A DNA stretch of 17,189 nt from Dipetalonema caudispina (GCA_013365325.1 JABVXV010000660.1:1-17189); one strand, 5' to 3'; counted from the stretch's first letter, positions 1 to 9,172 are shown. Notes: a model not told the origin generated them from the letters alone. Numbers and translations: made by a program.

Positions 1-316
1 TGAATGAGTATGATCTGAATTTGAATGAGTATGATCTGAATTTGAATGAGTGTGATCTGAATTTGAATGAGTATGATCTGAATTTGAATGAGTATGATCT
101 GAATTTGAATGAGTATGATCTGAATTTGAATGAGTGTGATCTGAATTTGAATGAGTATGATCTGAATTTGAATGAGTATGATCTGAATTTGAATGAGTAT
201 GATCTAAATTTGAATGAGTGTGATCTGAATTTGAATGAGTGTGATCTGAATTTGAATGAGTATGATCTGAATTTGAATGAGTATGATCTGAATTTGAATG
301 AGTGTGATCTGAATTA
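1..316 (+). repeat. 21-bp minisatellite encoding heptapeptide DLNLNE(Y/C)
   Basis: About fifteen head-to-tail copies of a 21-base unit, GAATTTGAATGAGTATGATCT, begin at the window edge, so the array is truncated on the left. Copies differ almost only at one base, GAGTAT versus GAGTGT. One copy near 205 has CTA in place of CTG. The unit is seven codons long, so the plus frame stays open from the window edge to a stop at 360-362 and reads DLNLNEY or DLNLNEC in every unit. On the minus strand all three frames of the unit are also open. An open frame is therefore an automatic result of the unit and does not prove coding. After the last unit the plus frame continues for about 19 codons of non-repetitive sequence before the stop. 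Confidence 0.97.
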
Positions 317-537
317 TAGCATTTGCTTGCAATCGTATGCATCTTTGTCAAACAATAATTGATATAGTAACTTTTTTTTTATTTTATTAATTATTCTTTT
401 TCCTTATTGCTTCAAATTATTTCAATATTTGATGCAATAAAACAATATGAAAATAGTCGAGAATGTCAATTATAAGAAAGAATAATGGATGAATTATAGC
501 TGAGGTATCGAAATTTTAGCCAGAAGAAAAAGTTAGA

Positions 538-567
538 AGCAGTGGTACTCATAGCAATGGTACTCAT
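538..567. repeat. two-copy 15-bp tandem duplication
   Basis: AGCAGTGGTACTCAT is followed directly by AGCAATGGTACTCAT, two copies with one mismatch. It looks like a recent small slippage or duplication event. No function is suggested. Confidence 0.85.
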
Positions 568-1011
568 TCAAATTTGTACTTGGCACTTGAAAAAAAGAAA
601 AAAACTAAGACGACTTCAACGAGAAAGTGAAATTAGTAGAACTAACAAAGTATAATTAATGGTCACTATTTACTATATTATTAACTGGTGCAACAATCTT
701 TGATGTCAGAGGTCAAAAATATGTTAATATAGCTTCTGTTGAAGAATTTAGCAAACTTTTTTCTCCTTTTTCTATATTGCTTTTCGGATCCTTTCAATAA
801 AAGCTTCATCCCTTCAAACTAACCATTGGATCTTTAAAGATGTTAATGCAATTAATTTTGTAACATTTATCAATGTACTTCGTTTATGCAAATGTATAGA
901 AAAATGGAAGTTCAACGAATTTGTTAAATTCATCACGATGACCAATTCTTAATACTTGGATACTGTAACGTAGAAATTTAATTGGCGAACTATTTATAGG
1001 TTGATTTGTAC

Positions 1012-1036
1012 AAAAAAAAAAAAAAAAAAAAAAAAA
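1012..1036. repeat. poly-A tract, 25 bases
   Basis: An uninterrupted A run. It could be the poly-A tail of an old retrocopy, but I see no target-site duplication or recognisable body beside it. Such tracts occur throughout the window on both strands, so simple slippage is the more economical explanation. Confidence 0.95.
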
Positions 1037-1317
1037 CTTGACTTATTTACAAATTGGTAATTATTAACTTGTACATAAAATTTCATTTAATTTACTTATG
1101 AAGTTGCATATAAAAATTTTAATTAAATAAGCGCAAAATTTGCGTAATTGTCAAAAAGAAATGAAGCAAAAAAATACATAAATAAAATTTAATCTCCATA
1201 TTTAAAATATTTGCAAGAATTTAGCGATAATATTTTCCATTATCTAATAAACATTTTAATTAATACAAATTAACATCACATTACTTACTCCTTTTCTTTG
1301 CCATTTCTTTATCAGTG

Positions 1318-1348
1318 AGAAAGAGAAGAAGAGAGAGAGAGAGAGAGG
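1318..1348. repeat. GA-rich microsatellite
   Basis: A purine run of AGAAAGAGAAGAAG followed by nine to ten perfect GA repeats. A second purine microsatellite of the same type lies at 11765-11807. Confidence 0.9.
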
Positions 1349-2509
1349 TTATTGTTAAGAAGATAAAAATTATCAAAATTTTTATATAGTAAAAGTAATG
1401 GATGAAGAAAGAAAAGATATATGTACTGCTTGTTATCAGCATTTAAATGAAAAAAAAAAACGAAATTATCACTGGGAAGTAAATTTTAAATAAATTGAAG
1501 GACATCATATGAAAACTAGTTTTATGTAATATCGTAAATTCTGCGTAACCTACCGTAGTTGTAGTAGCAATATTACAACTAAGTTTTGATGACATTTGTT
1601 ATTTCATTTTATCAGTATCATTATTTTACTTAAATTGTAATTGCATAAATAAAAATGAGAATCACTTTAGAATGTACAAAATATTTCATTTAAAAATTTC
1701 TGCAGCAAATGATAATATAAAGAAGTTTGTTGTTAAATAAGTTATATTATCATTTAATGTTATTGATTAGCACTAGAATTGAACTTTAGATTAGTCTAAA
1801 CTTAAGAAATAATTTAACTTGCTATTAATCTAAACTTTTAAATACAATTTGCAAAATGATGTAAAAAATGAGTAATTTCTAATGAATTGGATGAAATGGA
1901 TTATCGATTATCGATCACTGATTTTATTATAAGTGATTATTGATAAGCTATTAACTATTAATAAAATAGAATGAAAACAATCAATTATATTAATGGTCAA
2001 AGTTAAATCTGCGACAAAACTAATACGTCAGATGTATAATTGGAAATAAATTAAATGTTTTGATTATAAATAATTATTGATAAGCTACTGTAAATGTAAT
2101 TATTAATTAAATGTACTGTACCACAACTTTTTCATAACAATAGTAAAAAAATACATTTTGTTTAAATTTCAGATGAACATAAAAAAAGTTATAAAAGTCT
2201 CTTTTTCAATTTAAAATTTAAGATTTATCAAACATGGATATATTTTCAAAATTGATAGGAAATTCCTATAAAATTTGATTTGTAATCAATGATAAGCATT
2301 CAATAATAAACAAAGAGAAAAATAAAAATTATAAATTTCCAGCCGATATTTGCTCTTTACTGCATCGTTGATTATCATTATCAATGTTAATTTGACTCTT
2401 ATCACTTAATTAAATTTCACGTCTTTTTTCCTTTTCGCTGAAAAAAAAAAAATTCCATAAACAGAAATGTTTCTATGTTAGCAATAATTTAAAGGAAGCT
2501 TCGTAGACA

Positions 2510-2510
<1 letters not shown>

Positions 2511-2540
<30 letters not shown>
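2511..2540. repeat. poly-A tract, 30 bases
   Basis: The longest uninterrupted A run on the plus strand. It is preceded by GTAGACAC and followed by CTTCGAC. No mobile-element hallmarks are visible around it. Confidence 0.95.
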
Positions 2541-2542
<2 letters not shown>

Positions 2543-3301
2543 TCGACATTAAAGATTACACTATTTTCAAAAAAAATGTATTAACGTAATTTTTCAAAAT
2601 GATTTTTTTAAAAACATCTTCAAGACGTGAAAAAAAAAAAAAAAATAGCTAAATTTTCCAAATAGCGATTGATTGCGAATAATTCGTCTATCATCGAGAA
2701 ATCTTTCAGAAAATATATGTAAAATTAATTAAATTTTTATCTTCACCAATATTTCGTTAAATTTCAATTTTACTGCTACAGTATACATATGCAGAACCAA
2801 TTCACAATAATCTCTTTTCTCATTTTCAAAAATAATTCGGCCTAATTTATCAGATTTCTTTTTCATTTCTTGACAGAGCATTATGGAAATACCGTACTAC
2901 TTAACATACAAAAAAGTATTTCAATTCAAACAGTAAATAATTTAGAACAAATGGTTGAAAGAAAAAAAAAAAAAAGTGAAACCAAAAAAAGCTTATGATA
3001 AATAAATAAGCCTGAGAGGAAGAGAAAGTAGTAATTCATGGCTTCCTATGAAAAGGTAAGAAGAAATAAAGCTAAATGAGAAATAAGAAGAGTTAACAAT
3101 GTCGTTCGGTCCACTTCACTACCTCTTTCGTTGGTTACTCATTTACCCATTCGTCCATTCAAATCGGTTAATTCACTTTTTTTCAATAACTCATTCTAAA
3201 TTAACAATAAACAAAAATAAATACAATTCTGATCCTTTTTATCATCATTTATTTGCATTGCAATTTTCATTTGTTCGATCGTTTAGATACTGTTCGAAAT
3301 G

Positions 3302-3362
3302 AATTTTACCTGGAAGATTTTAGTCTGAGGTAAATTTTACCTAACAGATTTTATCTGAGATA
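3302..3362. repeat. imperfect 31-bp tandem duplication with AGGTAAA palindrome
   Basis: Two adjacent copies (3302-3332 and 3333-3362) share AATTTTACCT, AGATTTTA and TCTGAG with a few mismatches and one indel. At the junction AGGTAAA, T, TTTACCT forms a perfect 7-bp inverted repeat (3328-3342). Read on the minus strand, each copy carries AG followed by GTAAAATT, which resembles a splice donor, but I found no matching exon. Confidence 0.8.
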
Positions 3363-4096
3363 AATATTAATGAGGAAATTTTCTTTGTTCATCGTTGCGT
3401 CTTATCAATTATTTTTATGTTGTTCAGGTTAAAGGTTAAGCTAAGAGATAGTTCACTTGATTGCTAGGCAAATTTTTATTTAAAACAAAAAAGTCTAAAA
3501 TATGGATTTACTTTAATTTTTTTTTTTTTCATAAATTCTTTTTTTCAATTTATGATGTAAAATTTTGAAGTCTTTATTCCATTACAAATAGTACTAACAT
3601 AACAAAAAACCATTCATTTATATTTAAATTTTAATTTCAATTTAGATATGATCTGCTGTAATTTGTTTATTGGCTGTAAGTATAATCATTTATAACCTAT
3701 TAATATCTTTGGATTAATTATGATTTGAACAAAATTTCCGAGTTTATATTGCACATGCATACACAACAAAATAGGATTGGTAAAAAGAAAAAAGAAAAAA
3801 ACAAAGATTTTTTAATCAAAAATAATTTTAAATCATTCAACAAGATTGTATAGCAACGAAATGTTATTGGGTTGGTAAGAACAGAAATGATCAGAAGTAA
3901 TAAATTTTATCAAAATGGTGCCGATTGATTGATGAAGGTCATTTATGTTAGGATTACAATTGAAACCCTTTCAGGACCTATTTTTTTTAACAAACCAAAA
4001 AAAAAAAAAAAACATTTCCTAAATTGAATTCATCCACAAGTTACAGCATGATGTGTAATAATACATGGATTTATTCAACGTTTTTTGTTATCGTTT

Positions 4097-4098
<2 letters not shown>

Positions 4099-4139
<41 letters not shown>
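4099..4139. repeat. poly-T tract, 41 bases
   Basis: The longest homopolymer in the window. Its true length is uncertain because runs this long are prone to sequencing and assembly error. Confidence 0.95.
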
Positions 4140-4140
<1 letters not shown>

Positions 4141-5072
4141 GTTAAATTAAGTGATGAATTACTTTATTTCAATTGACAATAAATTAAATGATGATTAATT
4201 GTTCGTATTAAGTCATTACTGAAGTTAAAAAAAAAAATCTGCAAATATTTAACATTTCTAACAAATTTTTTTCTTTTTCTAATTTCTGCTAATTTCATTA
4301 GTTTGATATTAGCATTTACATTGGGATGTAAAAATACTGTAACGTATTAAAATGTAAGTAAAGATTAATTCGATGGAATTACAAGTAATTAAGCTAATTA
4401 AAAAGTAATAAGGAGATAGTGATCACAAAAAGTCGTTGATTATTTGACGTGTAGAAAAGACGTAAATTGTGACAGATCTATCGATTCATATGTAAATGAA
4501 TGCTTGATGATATCTGATTGCTGTCATAGAATTAATAGATGAATTAATTATTTGAGAGTGAAAAATGGTAACTTTAACGGATTCTTTTGCAATAAATTAT
4601 TTCAACGTCATAAATCTGCAAAGCAAAGATATTACAATATTATATTATCATGGAATAGATGCCGAAGGAGTTTCAGGTAATTAGAGCTAATTTATTCCAG
4701 AAATGATTATTAGTAGGACAATTTTCAAGTCATTCATTTCACCATTTCAAAAATTCTGCTACATATATATTTGGGAAAAAGTTTAAAATTTAGCTAACAA
4801 TAAATTTTTAATAAAATTTATTGATGATTAAATGGAATTATTATTATTGAAGTTATTTTTAACATAGATTAATTGATTTCTTTTAATCGAAAAACGCAAT
4901 TATTTCAATAATTTAATTTGTTCAAAAAATGTCCTAAAATTGGTTCAATTATATCAATAATATGAATAAATCTTTTTATCAAAAAATTCATAAAATTTTT
5001 AACCTAAATCAAGTATTATTTAATTTATTGATGATAGAAATCTTTGCAAAAATTTCCTAAAGGATTTGTTTC

Positions 5073-5092
5073 TATATATATATATATATATA
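5073..5092. repeat. TA dinucleotide repeat, 10 copies
   Basis: A perfect (TA)10 run in a background that is already AT-rich. No gene is nearby. Confidence 0.95.
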
Positions 5093-6325
5093 AACAAAAA
5101 AAATTTTTTTCTTGAAATTTCGATAATTTAAAGTTAGCACATTACCATTTCACTTTGTTAAATAATTTCTAAAATAAATAGCTTTAGAAAAGAAAAGGAA
5201 AAGAAGTGAAGGATGAGAATTTTTCCAAGAGAAATGCCAAGAAAGTAAATGGAGACAAATTAAAGAGGAAAAAAGTTTCAGGTTAAATTTTTCCATCCAT
5301 ATTTTAATATTTTGATTTAAGATTTTTTTTTTTTACTAAAACAGAAATTTTTATTAAATTAAGTTGAATTTTTGACACATTTTTTTGACTTTTTGATTTA
5401 AGTTCAGTTTTTCAGTTTAAGTTTTAATCATGTACCAAACTTTTTTTTTTTTTTTTTTTTTTTCAAATTAGGAGGAGAAAAAAAGTGGGAAATGTTGAAG
5501 GATGAAAAAGGGTACAAAAAATGTAAACGTAAAAAAAAAATAAGTTTAGGAATTCCATTTACAATGATTTTTTGAAAGATATTTTTTTTTTTTTTTTTTT
5601 ATTTTCTTTTGAATTAAAAACAACTCATACTTCAAAAAATTGCTTCGTTTTCATTAAATGATAGAAATGAAGAAAAATTGATAGGAAATGGTGAGGAGTG
5701 AATTTATTGCCCTTGAAAATTCTCATTAAACTTTGCGCTTTTTTATATCCAAATCTTTTTATCATTCATTGAATGTTTAATGGTTGAATGGACGTTTTTC
5801 TTCGTCAATTTTTTTTTTCCGTCCTCTTTTTTTGATAAGAAAGTTTTTTTCTCCAATGTTTTTTTTTTTTTTTTTGTAGTTGAAAAATGAAAAAAAGTTT
5901 AAAATTTTTGATAGAGAAAAATTGATCCATTCTATTGCAAAAAAAATTACAGCTAAAATTGTATGTTTTTTTTTTTTTCTTTATAATTTCAATTAAAAGT
6001 GAATGATTTTTTATTGATGGTATTTTTTGACCATATTATTGATAATTTTAAAAATTCAACAATTATAGATTAACTTGGAAAAATATAATGGATGATTATT
6101 TTTGTCTTTAAAATCTTTATAAGGATGAAATAATTTGGTTTATGAGAGAATTTTAACGATCAAGTAATCTCGAGATACTATAGGAAGTCAATATTTATGA
6201 GAAATTTCGACAAACTCAGAAGTTAGGTTTGATTGCATATCAAATAAAGTAATTAAGTAAGAATTGTCTATTATCTAGGTAAAAAGTGGAAAATTTTCCG
6301 TCTTATCACTATCAAATCGATAACT

Positions 6326-6401
6326 TTATTTGGACAACAAATATGCTAATTTCAAGGATTTTGTTACTAAGAAAATACGTCTATCATTAAAGTTATCATA
6401 T
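6326..6401 (-). CDS. possible 3'-terminal exon of the Cas-like gene
   Basis: On the minus strand a long pyrimidine tract ending TTTATCACAG gives a strong acceptor just before 6401. The first base, A, would complete an AG-ending codon left by exon 7481-7360 as AGA (Arg). The frame then reads YDNFNDRR and continues for 24 residues to a TAA at 6328-6326. That stop sits inside AATAAA (6330-6325), a poly-A signal motif, so the 3' UTR could be very short. Against it: base composition is close to background, the phase fit has a one-in-three chance of being accidental, and Cas proteins normally carry long helical C-terminal domains that are absent. It may be a short isoform or a wrong choice of exon. 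An alternative with a weaker acceptor begins near 6987. Confidence 0.35.
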
Positions 6402-7359
6402 CTGTGATAAAATAAAATTGACAAGATGAATCGGATGGATATCAATGATTTGCGTATTTGTTGGTAAAAAAAAAAGAACTTGATAAAATAGGGAGATTGG
6501 AGTCTTTTTAAGTATGAAAAAAAAAACCATTCAACGATCAAAATTGCTATTAATTGAATCAAAATGGATAAATGAAAATTAATTGAAATACTTAAAGGTT
6601 AAAAGAAATGTTCGCTATTCTACTGGATCTAATCAAACAAAAATTACAAAATGCACCAATTCAAGGTATATGGAAGGTCATCATGGTATGACCTTCAGAT
6701 TTAGGGATAAGAACTAACATAGCAATATGGAAGGAGCAATTTTGAGCAAACAATAAAATTTCAAAAACGATAGAAATGTTTGAAAATTACCATAAAATAA
6801 TAGTTTTTTCTTCTTTTGTGATATAAAACTTTCTAAGTGTATTCAATTTATTTGTTCCTTTCTCGAAAAACTGCATCTTCCGCAGATTTAAAGAAAAATA
6901 AAAACTTACAGAAAAATGAAATAATAGATTGTTTCCGACAAGAATAAAAACTAAACGTTTGAGTTTAGAAGACGATCGATCTCGCCTAATGACTTTAAAC
7001 TTTCAAGAAACATTTTAAATTATTAGCATTCCGAATGAAATGAAGATAATTTCTCTCTACATGGAAATATTACATATAGCAAAAGTAAAATTGTTAAAAA
7101 TCAAATTTGATTTAAAATTTACAATTGTCAGTGTCATATTCAGCAGTGAAGAATAATTTTAAAAATTTTATTGGAAATTTATAAAGGTTTGAAATAGTTA
7201 ATCGAAATATCGAAGTTATAAAAATGATAAATTTGGTTGAGTTTTAGAATGGATAAATTATGAAAACTCAATTATGAAAATGACTACTGACGGAAGTTGA
7301 CATATTTTGTGTTATTAAAAATCATAAAACTAAACTTTAAAAAAGAATAAAATGCTAAC
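6402..7359 (-). other. possible intron, 958 bases
   Basis: This is the stretch between donor GTTAGC at 7359 and acceptor CACAG at 6402. It includes a GC-richer patch at about 6961-6987, which on the minus strand follows CATTAG and reads RDRSSSKLKR in the frame demanded by exon 7481-7360, with a consensus GTAAGT donor near 6909. I treat it as an alternative exon rather than part of the main model because its pyrimidine tract is poor. A perfect inverted repeat containing AGGTCA lies at 6673-6696. Confidence 0.35.
6673..6696. repeat. 9-bp inverted repeat with AGGTCA half-sites
   Basis: GAAGGTCAT, six bases CATGGT, then ATGACCTTC: the arms are perfectly complementary. Each arm contains AGGTCA, the classic nuclear-receptor half-site, in an inverted arrangement with eight bases between the half-sites. 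That spacing is not a standard response element, so regulatory meaning is speculative. Confidence 0.8.
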
Positions 7360-7481
7360 CTTTCAAAGTTCTTTTGATAATAGGGAAATGTTGGAGTGGA
7401 CAATTCATCGTTGTAATGGCGATTGGTTGAGAAGATAAGCTTACTATTCTTTACCATATTACCATTATCATTTAAAGGTGC
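7360..7481 (-). CDS. internal exon of Cas-like adaptor gene (linker)
   Basis: The acceptor reads TCTCCTAAATTTTAG before 7481 and the donor is AAAG, GTTAGC after 7360, giving 122 bases. It opens in phase 0 with APLNDNGN, matching the phase-0 end of exon 8470-8334. It reads 40 codons, including TNRHYNDELSTPTFPYY and QKNFE, and leaves two bases (AG) for the next exon. GC is clearly above the flanks. The content is polar and probably disordered, with an STPT Ser/Thr-Pro site and tyrosines outside any YxxP motif. No domain is recognisable. The 5' boundary lies inside a 108-bp tandem duplication that copies the acceptor and the first exon bases (see 7455-7670), so the splice choice here may be ambiguous. 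Confidence 0.68.
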
Positions 7482-7670
7482 CTAAAATTTAGGAGAAATT
7501 GAAATTTTAATTCTGAATCATTTTAGTTTGATATCTAAAATGTAGGAGAAATTGGTGTTTGTCATATTATTATTATCATTTAAAGGTGCCTAAAATTTAG
7601 GAGAAATTGAAATTTTAATTCTGAATCATTTTAGTTTGATATCTGAAATGTAGAAAAAGTTGAAATTTTA
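7455..7670. repeat. 108-bp tandem duplication spanning a 3' splice site
   Basis: Two copies, about 7455-7562 and 7563-7670, share long identical stretches, including a block from TTATCATTTAAAGGTGCC onward that is identical for over 70 bases. Each copy is itself built from two related halves about 53 bases apart, marked by CTAAAATTTAGGAGAAATT and CTAAAATGTAGGAGAAATT. On the minus strand each half ends in a pyrimidine-rich TTTTAG or TTTCAG, so four acceptor-like sites lie in a row with exon-start positions 7642, 7589, 7534 and 7481. The last is the one used in the exon model. Confidence 0.93.
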
Positions 7671-8333
7671 ACTGTAAATTGTTTTACTGATATGAATTCA
7701 ATTTCCTGTATAAAGTATTAAATTTTCATTTGATAAACTATTACTATTTGAAACGAAATTCATTTCCTATTGCTTCAGGAAGAGTTATAATTGACTGATA
7801 CTAACATGATAAGCTTATTTATAGAAAGTTAAGCAAATCGAGAAACAACAATCATATATTTTGCTTATTGAAAATATTACAATGAATAGACAATTCTGAT
7901 AAATTATAATTAGATTTTTAAATTAGCTTAGAAATTTTTGTAAATTGTAAATCATCAAATCTATCTCAATATTCATTAAATTTAATTAATTTAACTTATA
8001 TATAATAAATAATATTTCTAACAAGTAGAAATATATGTTATAAAATGAAAATATAATTAGGAAGTGTTAAATTAATCTTAACAAAAATTCTCAACAAATA
8101 TTATTTAAGAATTTTTCAACGAAATGAAATTACATTAATGATTAAATAGAAAATATCATTTCCAGTACAATTTCCTCATCTGATAGTTAATAACTCATTA
8201 CCGGATAGTTATTAACTTTTTTACCGGAAACATTCTAACATTATAATATAAATCGTTTTGCTTGATTCATGGAATGGAAAAGAGAAGGAAAGGAGTAATT
8301 TAATATAATGGAATAAATGAACTCTTTTAATAC
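7482..8333 (-). other. intron, 852 bases
   Basis: The donor is GTATTA at 8333 and the acceptor TTTTAG at 7483-7482, phase 0. The frame of the upstream exon stays open past this donor to a stop at 8241-8243, so retention would yield a short variant tail, but the codons beyond the donor look like intron. The intron contains the 11-bp hairpin at 8185-8217 and most of the 108-bp duplication. Confidence 0.6.
8185..8217. repeat. perfect 11-bp inverted repeat (hairpin)
   Basis: AGTTAATAACT, eleven bases CATTACCGGAT, then AGTTATTAACT: a perfect stem. The arms are themselves near-palindromic. TACCGGA in the loop occurs again just after the second arm. It lies inside the intron downstream of exon 8470-8334 and has no known role. 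Confidence 0.9.
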
Positions 8334-8470
8334 CCCTTCCACTTTAATCGGAATATTTCGTACAACACCATATGGTGGTGAACCAATCGTCCCATTCGAC
8401 ATATGGCGTAAGGAAGTGTCCTTGTAGCGTTCCAATGGTGAAAGAGGAAATATCCGATCAAATAATGAAC
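8334..8470 (-). CDS. internal exon of Cas-like adaptor gene (linker)
   Basis: The acceptor is a long T-rich tract ending CTTTAG before 8470, and the donor is GGG, GTATTA after 8334. The first two bases (GT) complete a glycine codon begun by the single G left by exon 9172-8995. Then 45 codons read SLFDRIFPLSPLERYKDTS and, later, GSPPYGVVRNIPIKVEG. GC is clearly above background and there are no stops. It is a polar linker with Ser-Pro sites (LSPL, GSPP). One tyrosine follows a Pro-Pro pair, but YGVV is not the YxxP motif that Cas proteins use to recruit Crk after phosphorylation. No domain is recognised. The codon phase fits on both sides. The main doubt is the donor, since the frame stays open beyond it. 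Confidence 0.78.
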
Positions 8471-8994
8471 CTAAAGAAAAAAAAAATGAAGAAGTTAAAT
8501 GATATATGAAAAAAAAATTATTATTTTCAAAATGTTTGTTAAATTTAAACTTATCTGAATTTCCTTAACTACAAAACAAATCATACCATTGTAATGTAAT
8601 TAAATCATTATATATAATTAATTTTGCCAAATTATTTCTCATCCATTTTTTATTCTATGTTATGAAAATTAATAATGAGAGAACACTAGGATAAAATTTG
8701 TAAATTTGATAAATTTAAATTTTCAAATTGATCAAATCATAATAAAAAAAAAAAAAAGTACCAAAAGAAATCAATTCATTTATTTTAATAAAATGAAAAA
8801 TTATATTTTAAATGTACTTTTCATAGAAATAATTGATTTTTTTTTTTTTTTTTTTTTTCAATCGACTTTTAGAATAGAAATGAAAGAATGGAGGAAAAAA
8901 TGAGAAATGGCTTCTTTTTTTTTATTTTGTTAGTCTAGACATGTATTAAATTTCAATTCAAAAATTTAAAGATGAAAAGGTGATTAAAATAAAC
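8471..8994 (-). other. intron, 524 bases
   Basis: The donor is CAG, GTTTAT at 8994 and the acceptor CTTTAG at 8472-8471, splitting a glycine codon (G, GT). It holds a T run at 8837-8858 and nothing else I can name. Confidence 0.75.
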
Positions 8995-9172
8995 CTGAGT
9001 CAAATGTTGGCGAACTAATGAATTCATTGGTAAACGATGATGGAATTCCATCCAATGAATTATTGTCATCAATAAACGGCGGTGTTGACAATCTTCCCGT
9101 ACTACTAAACATCAACCGTCGTCTACTGTTGTTAATATTGTTGTTATCGATAAATGGTATTGAGATTGATTC
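8995..9172 (-). CDS. internal exon of Cas-like adaptor gene (Asn/Ser-rich linker)
   Basis: The acceptor TCAATTTTAG precedes 9172 and the donor is ACTCAG, GTTTAT after 8995. In phase 0, directly continuing the SH3 exon, 59 codons read ESISIPFIDNNNINNSRRR, then LMFSSTGRLSTPPFIDDNN, and end in SPTFDS plus one base of a glycine codon. It is stop-free and GC-richer than the flanks, with Asn runs typical of disordered linkers. Ser/Thr-Pro sites (STPP, SSPT) could be proline-directed kinase sites, and SRRR could be a basic patch. In known Cas proteins the region after the SH3 is the substrate domain with repeated YxxP; this exon has no tyrosine at all, which is unusual. Its place in the gene is well supported by phase on both sides. 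Confidence 0.82.

Larger units (their letters stand above)
317..3098. other. AT-rich region without a supportable gene
   Basis: I see no exon with convincing splice sites here. The stretch holds A runs at 1012-1036, 2511-2540 and around 2630-2645, a GA run near 1318-1348, a small 15-bp duplication at 538-567 and many weak open frames. The part 650-1012 has fairly long open frames on both strands, but no family is recognisable. If the minus-strand Cas-like gene extends further left, this could be its intron or 3' flank; nothing in the sequence decides that. Confidence 0.6.
3303..6325. other. AT-rich region without a supportable gene
   Basis: This stretch contains the 41-base T run at 4099-4139, T runs at 5441-5463 and 5582-5600, a TA dinucleotide run at 5073-5092 and scattered 30-45 codon open frames on both strands. 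None combines a recognisable motif with paired splice sites. It lies downstream of the possible last exon of the minus-strand gene, so it is either 3' flank or further intron sequence of that gene. Confidence 0.55.

Noticed and set aside
3039..3062. Plus-strand ATGGCTTCCTATGAAAAG followed by GTAAGA, like a tiny first coding exon
   Set aside because: I found no phase-compatible downstream plus-strand exon, and a single start plus donor match is weak.
3099..3302. Plus-strand 67-codon ORF with a good AACAATG start context and a hydrophobic N-terminus (MSFGPLHYLFRWLL)
   Set aside because: Its length is expected by chance in six frames of this composition. There is no recognisable domain, and composition falls to background in its second half.
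4565..4677. Plus-strand open frame starting MVTLTDSFAINYF and ending in a donor-like G, GTAATT
   Set aside because: The nearest good acceptor would give an intron of only about 24 bases, and no homology is recognisable.
5186..5282. Plus-strand Lys-rich open stretch between CTTTAG and GTTAAA, reading KRKGKEVKDENFSKR
   Set aside because: It is low-complexity purine sequence, open on both strands, and its phase clashes with the other plus-strand candidate.
6961..6987. Minus-strand alternative next exon reading RDRSSSKLKR with a GTAAGT donor further on
   Set aside because: The phase fits but the acceptor CATTAG has almost no pyrimidine tract. It is kept only as an alternative to exon 6401-6326.
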